Part shown: piece after piece, positions 1 to 13,500 of the stretch
How positions within the stretch are numbered: position 1 is the stretch's first letter
How the letters are laid out: the number at the start of each line of letters is the position of its first letter
Assembly: GCA_028023455.1 (NCBI GenBank)
Contig: JAQFVV010012395.1
Span: 4,342,001-4,406,000 of the forward strand
Direction: 5' to 3'
DNA length: 64,000 bases
Source of the DNA: Epiperipatus broadwayi
Taxonomy: Eukaryota; Onychophora; Udeonychophora; Euonychophora; Peripatidae
Notes under the pieces: generated by a model
Seen by the model: the letters and a program-made list of their open reading frames with translations, nothing else
Databases searched by the model: none
Told to the model about the DNA's origin: nothing
Position numbers and translations under genes: made by a program

Positions 1-150
1 CAAAATTTTGAACCTTTAGAATACGATTAGACTAACCATAATCTTAATATTTCTTCTCTATTTGGAAGAAATCTACTATAAGAAATAGAAAATTTTATTT
101 CTGTCTTATCTCTTAGAAAATTACAGTTGATGATTTGTGGAAGGGGATGT

Positions 151-541
151 TCAACTGAGTAGTCTCTCTCTTTTATTGAAAAATTTTTTGGCTATATACC
201 AGGATCTTCCAAATAGGCAAATTTCTTTGAAATGTCGATCAATTTGACTTTGTTCAACTAATTCTGAAATAAAAGTAACCGTTGATGTTGACGACACACC
301 AAAACTTTGTTGTTCATGCACTTCTACTTCCATTATTTCGGTAGATGTTGCACCTCTTGTCCTTGACTTTGTTATACATGTCTGCAGATGTTGATGGAAT
401 ATTCTCTTATCCATCTTTTGCTTCTGTACAGCTTCCTTCTGAAGATGGTTGACAAATTTCAGAAAATGGAGATGCCAATGGTATTCCATCCTTCTTTCTT
501 TTTGCTGAGGATGCCAGGAACTTGCTCAAAGAGTTTGACAT
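151..541 (-). other. Unrecognised ORF, possibly a broken exon or old transposon
   Basis: A 112-codon ORF starts at 489 and ends at 151; base composition is richer in G+C than its surroundings. It is polar, with Lys/Gln/His-rich and Ser/Thr-rich stretches, and ends in a basic tail. A second frame opens upstream with an ATG at 541 and runs 41 codons (MSNSLSKFLASSAKRKK...) before a stop, overlapping the first ORF, as if one frame had shifted. I recognise no domain. It lies downstream of MCTS1 on the same strand and could be part of a neighbouring gene or a decayed transposon reading frame. Confidence 0.2.
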
Positions 542-1449
542 TTTAGTGATACATTTCCTCTTTTGCGGTTTTTAATTTTCTATTTTGGGCACCAGTTAAT
601 TTTTGTTTTTTCCCCAAACTCAGACATCTACAGTAAAGATTAAGAATTTTTTTTTGTATAAAAGAAATAATGCTTTGTTATTATAAAAATTTTAAAAACA
701 TACTTACCATGAATTCACAAAAACAATTTTAAATAGTAAACAATTAAATGCTTAAAGCTTAATAAATAAAATTGCCTTATATTTTCATTTCATTAACTAA
801 AAATATCGAATGAGGATATAATTCTAAGAAAGTGGTGATACTATTCACATTACAGATAATATAATCAACTATGCAAAGAAAATAAATCTTTACTGCATTT
901 CCTTTGCTTAGAAATAAGTAATTACTGGAGAGCAGGAGGCACCTGCCCACCCATCTGCCGCAGACACGAATCTGTGTGCATCCAACAAATATAGATAATG
1001 CATACATACACTGTAGAATTTTGTGTAGAAAATGAAAATATAAATGTTGTAGTAATATAATTTTTAAAACAATTTTTTATTATTACATAAGACTCAATTT
1101 GGCATCCCCTTTCATAGGTACCTTTGTGCAAAGAACAATCTATTGTTTAGTTATTTATTGTGAAATAAATTTAATTCAGAACTACAAAAATGCAATTAAA
1201 TATTTTTAAATATTCAAAGTTCTTCAGATGATTGATGCAACTGTAGTTCTGTAGACTCCTATATTATGAAAAATCTATCAAGAAGCCATTTGAATCACCC
1301 AAATGGTATCCTGGAATTTCAGCTTATTTTAATATAAATGAAAAACAACTATTTTGAAAGTTTGTAAAAAAAAAAATTATTTTAATCAACATTTGACTTA
1401 CACAACATGCACATAATTTTTATTATACATAGTTACAAAAACTTGGCAA
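542..1449 (-). other. MCTS1 3' UTR and downstream flank
   Basis: No coding feature seen between the MCTS1 stop and the ORF further downstream. Minus-strand AATAAA hexamers lie at 1424-1419 (about 26 bases after the stop) and 1159-1154 (about 290 bases after). The latter gives a more usual 3' UTR length. Sequence alone cannot choose between them in such AT-rich DNA. Confidence 0.5.
1154..1159 (-). promoter_or_regulatory. Candidate MCTS1 poly(A) signal
   Basis: AATAAA on the minus strand, about 290 bases past the MCTS1 stop codon. An alternative AATAAA lies at 1424-1419. Such hexamers arise often by chance here. Confidence 0.3.
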
Positions 1450-1531
1450 TCACTTAATTTGCTTCATATGCCAAAGACCATCATTCAAGTAATGAATATT
1501 CTCTACACCTACTCCTTTATTTATTGAGGCA
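1450..1531 (-). CDS. MCTS1: MCTS1 exon 6 (last coding exon, with stop)
   Basis: The first base completes Ile (AT|T), then codons for [18 protein letters not shown] and LWHMKQIK are followed by TGA at 1452-1450. Acceptor TTTTTTTAG at 1533-1532, behind a long pyrimidine run. The LNDGLWHMK end is the normal C terminus of the family, so the protein ends where expected. Confidence 0.96.
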
Positions 1532-4500
1532 CTAAAAAAAAAATATATAGTAATAAGTATGATAAAACAAACTAAGATGAGGAGGAGAAAGAAAGAACCC
1601 ATTCTCTACTCCTCTTATGTGAACTTGAATCAAATATATTTTTTGTTTATGAATGAGACAATAATCAGATTTATACAATTTTAAATAATAAAAAGATTAT
1701 ATTCAAAATTTTAATTAAATAATACTTACTAATAAAATAATCGGACATAATAATTAACACAAAACAATCAAATAGCTTAAATATCAGGGTTTTTCTAACA
1801 GGATTTGCTATTTTGGAATTACAGTTTAACTTTAACCCTTGGAATTTATGGATAATAATATTAACTAATTAAATAATCAATATTAGATGACTAATTATAA
1901 TTCTGAAAAAAAAAAAAAAAAATTAAGAAGATAATAACTTTCATTCATTTTTCATTCAATCATATAATTTTTTATTGCACATACAATTTCAAAATTAAAT
2001 AATGTTATATTTCAATAAAACAAAATCGATAGGAATATGGAACCATATATACCAAAGATGTCCATAATAAGAACAAATGACTTTCAATAATTACTTTTTA
2101 AATGCATAATTCAATATAGGAATTCTCAAACTTAAACCATTTTCTATAACTATTCATTTTATATATTTTAAACTATTTTTTCCCTCTGAATAAGAACATT
2201 ATGAATAGATTTAAGGATTACGAGATGTGAGTGTGGAGAAGAATGAAGAGGATTAGTTGGATAGATAGATGAGGAAATTTTAGTGAGAGGATGAAGAGAG
2301 ATTGACGACATAGAAAGAGAAATTGGATTGGACATATATTGAGAAAAAATAATTGTTTAATAAGTGTTGTTTTGGAAAAAATTGTGGATGGAATAGAAGG
2401 AAGTAATAAAGCAAACTGACTCTATTGGGTGATATAAAGAATGAACATGTTCCATGCAGTTAAAAATTCAAGCAATGAAAAAAAGAGAATAGAGAAACAA
2501 TTGAATTGGTTGTATGACTGTTCTCTGGACCGGTTTGTAGAATAGAATATTCCAATAATATTTTAATATTAGATATTCTTTCAATAATCTCCTTTTAAAT
2601 TCAAATTTTCATTTATAAATATGACACTCAGATTCTGGATCATCTCCCCCCCCCCCCAAAAAAAAAGCGTATCTCTCCATTATCATCTGACAGTAGAAGA
2701 TGAATTTACTTTTTATTTTATTTATTGCAAATGTAATAATACATAATAGATGGTAAAAAATCCATTATTGGATTATTTTTCAAAGAATCAGAGAATATAA
2801 ATGATACATAATAAAAAAAGGAATATAAATCTATTAAAAATTATGAATAAAAAGCAATTTAACAGTTTATTCACTAAAATGTAATAAACATGAAATATAA
2901 ATTAACTGGTAGTTTAAAATACAATTTATGTATTATATTTCAAAACTTTCCATACTTGCTATTTGCAAAATATGTGCAAAAGAATATTATGATAACCCGA
3001 TCACTGAAATGTAATAAAATACTAATACTGTGTGTATGTATGCAAGATACAATATACATATATATCTTTAACATAAATTATATTTGTGTAAAAAATCAAT
3101 GTTAATATTAATTACATTTTTTTAAATAAATAATCTTATAAAATAATTAATTTATTATAAAAATTAAATTGATATTTGATTATGATAAATTTTACCATTT
3201 CAATTATCTTTGAAAATGTTAAGATATTTAATCATATGATGTCACCCTCAAAAATATAGTAGCAGAGATCATGTGAATCTGAGAGATACACTATTAGAAT
3301 ATGCCAAAATGCAAAAAAAAAAATAAAGTAAATTAAATACTGCAAATTATATTTATATAATAAAATTGTTTAGATTAATTTTCAGTTACAATCTAGAAAT
3401 TACTTTCACAATTACACCAACATTAATTTGGGCATTTGCAGTAACTTTTAGAATCAATTTATTATCAAATGTCACATATTCTCACAAAACACATATTATA
3501 ACTAAACTGTTGGCTTAAATAATCATGGTTAAACATTATCACATATAAATGCACAGTGAGTCATGTCCATAAACACATGCACTTGATTTATGTAACAATA
3601 TTTAAGAAAAGAGTTTCCATCACTCAAATGAACCATAACCTCTCACACATATTATAACCAAACTGTTGGCTTAAATATCATGGTTAAACATTATCACATA
3701 TAAATGCACAGTGAGTCATGACCATAAACACATGCACTTGATCTATGTAACAATATTTAAGAAAAGAGTTTCCATCACTCAAATGAACCATAACCTCTGT
3801 AGAGTTAAAAAAAAATTATAAACCTATTATTAAGATTTTTAATAAAAAGTTAAAAACAAAATCTATCTTTTGTTTAAATTTGTAGAAAATGAGACAAATT
3901 TGAAAGAAACGGGGAGAGGTGAATCTTATCTAAAGCAAAAAAAAATTAAAATACAAAAAAAAGTTACTGCATCTCTCTTAATTATAATTATTATTATTTT
4001 TAATAAAATAAAAATATTTATTAATGTTAAAAGAATATCCATTTAAAAAATATTGCATCTAGATTATGGGACAGATAAAAGAAAATAATGAATACTAAAA
4101 CTGATATATACATAGGTGATGAATTGAGAGCGTACTGTATGCCTACCCAATATTAAATAATGAAATATCAAAAGCACTTCATTTTAAATTTCTCTAAAGT
4201 TGTTTACTATAGGCTAGAATAATTAATGGATATTAGATGGTGCAATAATATCCACAGCTCCTGATGGATTTTTGAATTTTGTGTTTATCAGTGATAATTT
4301 GGGTGCTGATTAAGATAAAAGCCAGAAATCAATCTGAAGATGGGGAATATTATAGCCCTAAATCACATGGTGTTCATCAATTATTTTATCTTCTAATAAA
4401 TGACTCTCTAGAGTAGAGTGAAAAGAACTGTTATCAGAGGAATATGAGTAACATGTAAGAATATGTTGATATAATCAAATGTATAATTAAATATTAAAAT

Positions 4501-7500
4501 AAACAAAAAGCTATCCTCTACTTATTTTTTTAATTAACCATATATTACCATTAAGGATTTGAAAAAGTCTTCATTTGTAAATAGCAATTTCTTTTGTAAT
4601 AAATTTTTCAATGCTTTAGGAACAACATACTCAAAGTAGGCAAACAATTATTTTGCTTTACATAAGAAAAACATAAAATGACAAATATATCCTTTTTCTT
4701 AGCATAATATACCAGTTCTCAGTTTTATTCAAGTCATAGTATAGATGTACATTCATAAAAACTTTTATGCATTCCACTTTTCAAGATAAAACTCACTTTA
4801 TTTCTACCATTTTAGTGGAGATAACTTTTACTAAATTTCATTTCTGATTTAATTCCATTTGATGACTTGAATAATGTTAAATTTTGAACTTTCTAAATAG
4901 AATTCCCCATAACTTTTATTTAGTCTGATATTAAAATTATAACAAAATATATTTTTGTCTAGATAGTTTCAAAATGTATTATTGTTAATATAGGCAAAAC
5001 ATAATCAAATTTATTTATTTCTATGACTAATCCATTTGACAAAATAATTTTTCTGTGTTTATTTCCTTTCAATCCCTTTGAATAAAAAGACAATTCCCTC
5101 AAATAGGTAATTTAGTACATTTTACATCTGTAAAATATTTGATACTTTAAAACTTTTAGTATAAATACGAATGGTAATAATAAAAATTAATATATATATA
5201 CTATTTAATACATCTGCCTAGCTAAAATAAAATAAGGGTTAATATTGTAATGAATGTAAATAAACAATGATAACACTTCTTGTATACACTTTATACAATG
5301 CAACATTTTATATATATCATAATTTCAAAATAGATGATAGTCTAGATTGTTCATCAATCTTTTTTCCAGCTCTGAGTATATAAATATAAATACCTTAGTA
5401 AATCAATTATATATTATAACAAGTCTGTTATATAGCACATAATAATATAGTGTGTGTACACAAATATATATATAAAGTTGAAAGGAAAAGTAGAAATAAA
5501 CACAGACAAAAAAATTTTGTAAATATTTTTTATATTTTCTTGAATAAAATAAAAAAATTAAAGGATTAAATAATTCTCAATTTAAAATAGAATTTTATTG
5601 TAAATTAAAACATTTAAAAAGGTCTAAATAAATTAATATTGTATTCTGATTTTGAATTTAAAAACAAGCATGTTTCTAATAATTGTAAAAACTTCTAATA
5701 ATTATTTTTGAAGTATTCTGATTAATTCTCTATCTAAGTAAAAACATGTACATCACACCTTTGATAAAATTTCAAAATTGCTTTTGAAAGGATTGGATTT
5801 TTTTGAAAAGAAAAAAACACGGTTTTTAATTAAATGTCCTTTTATCACCCAATCCAAGACTATAAATGAGTTGGATAAAAAGATTATTTTAGTTTGGATA
5901 ATTGTTTTTGTAAGAGCTGGCGTTGTTGTTAGCTGGCAGTATATAGCTGGCCAGAATAATTTTTGTTATAATATTTTTGAGCAGTTGGCCAAATTGGCCA
6001 GCTGCAAAGTTGGTTATATTTTGTTGCAGCTTGTTGAAGTTTGCAGCACTTGGTTTTAATTGGCCAGAGCAGCAGTTGTTTCTGTAGAATGACCATGGAA
6101 TAATGCAAGAAGGGCAAGGACAGAAGCAGTGATCTACTGTTTTCACTATGCTGGAGTTGATTCACATGAAGTCCAGGTCAACTCCTAATGAGTCTAGCCT
6201 GCTTAAATGTGTTCTAGAAGACAGCTTGCCTGAAATATGCCAATCCTGGACAGAAGGGAACTGATTAAGGCCAAAAAATTACCTGAATTATACCTCTACT
6301 GATTATGACAATCCTGGACTGATCCTCATCAAGAGAAACTATCAGTTGATGAAGAAAGTAGTTATACATATGCTGCTGTCTTTATATGCAGAGAAGCACT
6401 GATAAACGTATATACAAAACTAAGTTGTTTTTAAATAATTCATTTAGAAGACATTTTAAAATTTCTATATTTAATCTAGAAATGTATATAAGTAAAAGCA
6501 AACTCTGACTGTGATATATAATATAGAACAGTATTATTTTAAATCACTTAAACTCTATAGTTTTTTTAAAAAACCAGTAATACAAATAAATAACTCTGCT
6601 TGGATTAGAAAATCTAAGAGTGAGAATTAACATTTGAAAAACATTCTAAAATCTTTTAGTGAAATTTATATATGGTTTTTTTTCCAGAGTATAAGTGAAA
6701 TTTATATTATATTCAACAAGGAGTTGATTGTGAAAATAATATTTCAAATCATTTTTAAAAAAGAATATAAACAAGTAATTTTGCTTGCATTATAATTAAG
6801 AGTCAAGAATAATTCATTGACCTCAGGGTTTACAGGAAAAAGAGACATTTTTGGATTTAAAAACATTGATAATTAATCAATCAACAAGTTGACTTTATAT
6901 TTTTAAAAGAAAAAAAAAGTTGATAATACTTTTTTTTAAAGAAAAAAAAGAACTTATAAACTGATATTCTTTTTTAAAAAGGAAAAAAAAACTGTAATCA
7001 TTAGATAGAATTTGATGGCTAATTTTACATTATATCTGTAGTTTATTGATACATGTGTATGAGTAAATTTAATGTATTTTAACCAAGAAATTAATTATGA
7101 AAAATATATTATTATTATAACAAATTAAAATAGGTAAACGTCAGTGTTCGTATGTACAAGCACACACATATATGTAAAATTTTTATCATTTATTGTACTT
7201 TATATAACAATTCAAATATGTCTAGGAATTATACTGCACATCTGTGTATATATCAATGAGTGTCAAATAGACACGTATATTTTTTTTCTTTTTTGTCATT
7301 ATTGAATGTCAATTGAAATATATTCATATAATAATAAAATATGTGGCTGTATGCATATATATGTGTTATATGTAAACCACCATGTAGTATATTAATCGTG
7401 TAAACCACAATGTAATAATTTTTATTATATATGTTAATCAAAAGCAGAGGGTTTAATTGATATGTGCATAGTCATGTTAAACAGCCTTAATATCATTTTT

Positions 7501-10500
7501 TATTATTATTATTGCTAATATACTTGGAATTCAATTGTTAAAAATTGTATTGCATCATCTCTTGGTCATCATAACAGTACTTGAGCTTGTAATCTTCTGA
7601 ACTAGATTTGTGCATAACGATCCGATATATAAATGGGATGTATATTAGTGCTTACAGCATCCAGATGATGATGATTATGATGATTGCTATATCCTCGTTG
7701 GCACTAAGAATGTATTCTTTAAAACCCATGTACTGTATTTTATTTCAGTTTAGTCTTATTAGAAATTAAATTTATAATTGGCCAGTACATTAATGGTACT
7801 AAGGGACCAGAGCTTTAATGATGAGTATGAATATCCCAACATTATGTTTTTATGGTATGGTGGTGTATTCTGATGGATTAGCATTTAAAATGATGCATCC
7901 AAATTATGTTTAAATAATTGCCCAAGCTGGCAAAGGCTAAAACAGTTGGCCTGATCTACAGTAGATCCATTTCAAATCCTGTCACCAGATTGATTTATAT
8001 TTTTTTTTAATAGTTCAACTTGAGTCACAAGATTGACAGTTGATTTATTCTGATGTATTTTGGTTGATCATTCATGATAGTGAATGCTATTACTTTTATT
8101 TGAGTATTATTTATACTTATTTTAATGCTGACTGATGTATGGTTAATTACACTTACAGCTGCTCTAAGGAGATAATTGGATTGATCTCTTTGAGAGATTT
8201 CATGTTCTCAAGCTCTCTTTTATGTACTATATAACATTTCTTATATATTTTTTGATGGTAAACATTAATTTAATATCTCTTCCTTTAACATCATCCTTTA
8301 AACATTAATATCTCAATATCTCTTACAATACTATCCTATTTTATTACTTTAATATTATATCTAATAATATATATCATGATCTCGTATGTTGAATTGAATT
8401 TTAATTGAAATATTTCTGAACTGGGATTGATGATGGTTTGCCATCACTCCAGGTTGACCATCTAATTATTCCTATCCCATTACAATATACAAAACAATTT
8501 TTTTGAATATACTAAAACTACATAAATTTCTTAGTTTAATTCAATCTGATTATATATATAAAAAATTAAATGTTTGTAGTTAAGTAGAGTTAAAAGGTGG
8601 CTGCTGGAGGGTTGCATTAGATCCTAAGATCTAGGTACAGTGCTCTCAGATCCAAGGCTCCTCACTGACGAACGGCCACAAGCCAGAAACTAGTCTGGGG
8701 ATATTGGATGAGTAGGCACTAGATAGAGATTTTATGCACAAGCCTTCTGACATCCATTGATTACTCTGGTTGGCACAGGGTGGCACTACTGTATGGAGAG
8801 TTTTGCCTTGTTTAAATTAAATGTAACTAAATATTTTAAAATAACTTAAAATGTTTACATGGAACTTATATTTTTATATCTTTCAAAAATATATATTATT
8901 AAATTAAATATTATTTTAAAATATTTATTTTAATTATTATTATATCTATAAGCTGTTTAATGATAGATAATATAATAAATTATACATTTATACTAAAACA
9001 TTTAAAAAAATCAATAATTAAAATTTACTAACTTCTTTCCAATATTTAAATATTTGTAAAAGAAAAAAAAATTAACTCTCTTTTGTCTTTCAACTTCCTC
9101 TATATTATTTTATGCAAAAGTTTCTATAATCTTTTTAAAAAATAATACTAAAAGAAAAAATAGAACTTTAAGCTGAAAAATCTAATATTTTATTTTTAAC
9201 ATTTTCGAACTATTATCATTTTATTCAATGATCTTACTTTTTTAATATATTTTTTATTAATTTACTTTTTATCAACTAATAACCACTTATATATATAAAA
9301 TCAGATAAAATAAATATATAAACAAAAATAATAAATAAATAATAGCTATATATAATAGATAACAGCTATATCCATCTTACAGCACAAGTACCCTATCCTT
9401 AAATGCTACTCAAGACAGCATACATATCATAAGCTGGCTATGGCTATTATTTATGTTTTTATATTGGAATATGAACCCAGACTTTCACCTCTCTTCAGTC
9501 ATCCAATATCTTATACAACAGATATACATGACCAAATACATGTGAAGAAGATAAATGCCCTCCAACATACATATTTTTTGCTGATCCAGCATTCATAAGT
9601 TAGTCAAATCATCGTCTCCCATACATATATATATAATCAGTGCTCGGTTTATGTTAAGATAGCAAATCTTCAAACTTTAATGGACAGGCTTCAATCTTAA
9701 GTCAGGATTCTAATCTCCTCTAATTACATCTAGCTTAAGTATATATACTATACTTGTATTTAAATATATTGGAACAGATTTTGTATAATTTATTCCGGAA
9801 TTTTTGTTTATATATATATAATTATCAAACCAATAAAATTGCTGTGACTGAATTTTTATTCTTACTAGATTGAAGTTTTCTAATTACTAGCACCTTTTTA
9901 ATCTACCTTTCTCTTATTATTATTACAAAATATCATGTTTATATTTTCATCGTCAAATTTATAATCAATTTCTTTAGCATGTATAAAAATGGGAAACAAT
10001 TTATCTAACTTATATTGTTTTAGCCTTGTTTTGATTAAATTCTTGAGTTCTCCAACATAATTGTGCTACTTTTCCATTTTTTTGCAATTTATTTCATAAA
10101 CTCCATTAATACTATTTTTAAATCTTTATTATAACATATATTTATTTTCTAAAAACCTGATAAATGTTTTGGTAGAATCTATCAATTTACTGTTATTTAT
10201 TTAATTTATTTATAATTAAGTTTATACTTCTTATTTTACCATTGTTAGTATTTATTCCTAAATATTTTATCATTACCTTTCATATTAACTTTCTTATTTT
10301 CATTATCTTCTATTTTACTTTCTATTAGTTTCATATTTATTTTTGATATTTTCATAGGAAAATTTTTAAATTTTTCTATTATTATATTTTATTTATTTTC
10401 TATATTAATGACAAGCAATAATAATTTTACTCAAATGATTGGTTATTTCGATCATGTGATGTATAATAAATGACAGATTTAGCTCTCAATTCAAAAATGA

Positions 10501-13500
10501 ATGAGATGACGTAGATTTTCAATTATAAACACACAAAAAAATATTGTATAAAATTATTTTAACAAGATAAAAATATTCAAAATCATTCAAAGATAAATGA
10601 AAATGATAAAATTTTATGACAATTTTTATTATCATTAGCATTAATACACACATTTACATAAAATCTCAAAATGTATATATATATAATGACTAGAAACAAT
10701 AATAACCAATATAAGATTAGATAGTACAAAAAAAAAAAAAACTTAACAGTGATGGTTCGTCTATTTTACTAGCCTTCTTCTAAGAGACATTATTGATAGA
10801 CTACAATTATGTAACTATAATGTTTCTTAAATAAGTGAGCTAAATGGGATATCAGATATTTTACTTTCCTCTTTCTAAAAATACATTTTATTATTTAAAA
10901 AAAAAATTACTTTTGTGTTAATAGCCACATACAATGCAAAGATCTGTCTAGCAATCCTGCACAGATAACCAATCAAGAAGATTTGATGTTTTTTTCTTAA
11001 TTATTTTATCCTTTAATTAAAATAACTAGAAACTTGTTACTGAATGGCTATAAACTGGTTACTAATATATATATATTAAGTTTTCTGAAAAATTCCTACT
11101 TAATAGAAAAAGATTACGCATATTCCATTCAAATTCCAGACCATGGACATGGCAAAAAGGTGTATTAGCTACTACACCACAAACCATTTCCATATATAAA
11201 CATATCCATAAATAAAAGCAAAATATCTGGGAATGTCAGCTTTAAACTCATTCTAAAGAATATATATAAAAAGAAAATACTCAATCAAGATTTTCCAATA
11301 ATTTAGTAGATCATCCAGCTGAAGAGAGATTAGTAGTTCTTCTTGATTCCTGGTAATAATTTATCTTTTTTGCAGAAGCATATGTTCAAAAGCAAAAATA
11401 ATACATGTTTAATGCAGTTTCGGGTATATATATATATGTATTGTAACTTAATAAATGAGTTCAAATAGAAATAACTAAGTAAAGGTTCAAAATATAACAC
11501 TATCAAGAATTATGGGGAAATTGTTAATAACCAGTATTATAGCAATGTATTATATGGAAATCACGTGAGGTGAGTACACTAGTAATTCAATAAAATATAA
11601 CTCAGGTATACAGGCAGTAGGTTTTATCCACTTTCATTTCTTGGTTTAATGTTAAGTGCATGTTTAAACAAATACTAAGTGAATATGGTCTAGCAGGGCG
11701 CCACTAGATTATCTGAATCTAGACACGGTTATATCTGATAACCTTTCACATGTACCGGGTTTGAATCCCTTTTTGGTACTTTATTTCTAATAAAAATGAG
11801 AGATTTTGCTTTTTGAGCCATATCACTATACGCACTAATATTTAGGTAAAAGTAAAACATCTTTAAACCACAGTGGAGTTCATTGAACATAAATCATTTC
11901 TCAGATCTTAACATAACAAATGTGTTTCAATATTTTTATAAGTTCACTAGCTCAGATTATATATAACTAATTTAGGATGGCAATTCACTCATCCTTGCAT
12001 GAAATAGATGATGGGATGTGGTTATAATAATACTAAGAGATCACTAAATATTATAAAATCAATATTTATTTATGGCCTTTAAACAGTTAAACAGCTCATT
12101 AATTAAAATGTTGATGACGATGATGATGATGATAATAATAACGATAATGACAAGGGTTTCAATTACAGCTCTAGGACTAAGCCAAAACATAAAACTAATT
12201 TTTATAAAGAAATTCCTAATTATTGCTTAATTTTAGCATATTTACTTATATCTTAAATAACTAATATTCAACCATTGATGATGATGAATAATTACACTTA
12301 ACAAAGACCATACTTAATGAAATATATATGCCTCGTTTAATAAAACAAACTAATATTTATTACTACATTTCTAACATATACATAAAAATTTCTAGATAAA
12401 TATGAAAATTGACATGAATAATAATAATAATAATAATTGATTATATAACAATCCTCAGATTAATTTTAAGTTCTTCCCCCTTTCCCTTCAAATGTATTTT
12501 GTATTAAGTTGGACGTCACATTAACCATGATTTTCACTCCATGAGAAAAGTATTTAAAAAAAATATTATCTGCTCATTGGCACACATACTTTAAAATCCA
12601 ACATGTAAATAGAATGTAAAAAAAAAAAATGTTAGTAAAATTGAAAGAGCAAGTTTTAGAAACAAGTTTTAAATTATTTTCTCCCCCCTCTCTTCTACCT
12701 CTGAAATGCTATACTTAATGAAACAAATTAATCTAATATTCTAACCACTTGTTACTCCACATTCAATCGCAATTATACACATATAAAATATCATTATGTA
12801 TGTGTGTGTTTTATCCCATGATAACAAAATATTATTTAAAACCAAAATAATAATAATATATTAGTTAAAACTAAAATCATAATACCATAAAAAAATTGTT
12901 TTACACATTAATATTGTAAAATTAATAAACAAATCATTTTCATACATTCAAGATCATTTATGAAGCTCAAAGTTATTTTTAGTAAGACATTCTTGTTTTA
13001 ATCGATCTGAATAGTCTTTAAAAGTTCTTTAAATAAAATATATCACTTTATTGCTAAAATGTTTATTAAGACTGATATCATAAAGAAAATAGATATAAAA
13101 AGTCATATTACCGATCTTTTGTTTGTGGCGAATTTCCAAGGGTTCAAACTTGTCTATATTTCTGCAGCTACTATTTCTGTTTTATGTGGGAACAATCTCT
13201 TTCTTGAGGTGTATAACTATTTAATGATGATGACTCTATTGAGGTTATTTGCTTTAGTGGACAATTTGGAAATCATTATATTAATTTTTCTTCTCTTCCT
13301 GTCAAGCATGTGGATGAAATACAGCAGTTGTTTTCACATTTATAAATTTTCTTGAGTTTAAAATCAGTTGTTGGAACAATTAATTGGACTTGATGATTAA
13401 TATTTATCAGTAGATTAATTCATCTTCTTTGAATGCAGGTGAATGCTTTCTTCCTTCTATTAAAAACATCTTATTTATCTGGTCAGTTGAAAGGTGTAGA

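Noticed and set aside
5778-6165. Overlapping open frames on both strands
   Set aside because: They lie in the GC-richer core of an interspersed repeat and have no known similarity; the second repeat copy does not keep the frame.
13059-13355. 98-codon open frame on the plus strand
   Set aside because: Hydrophobic, AT-driven composition, no recognised domain, no splice or promoter context; likely chance within an intron.
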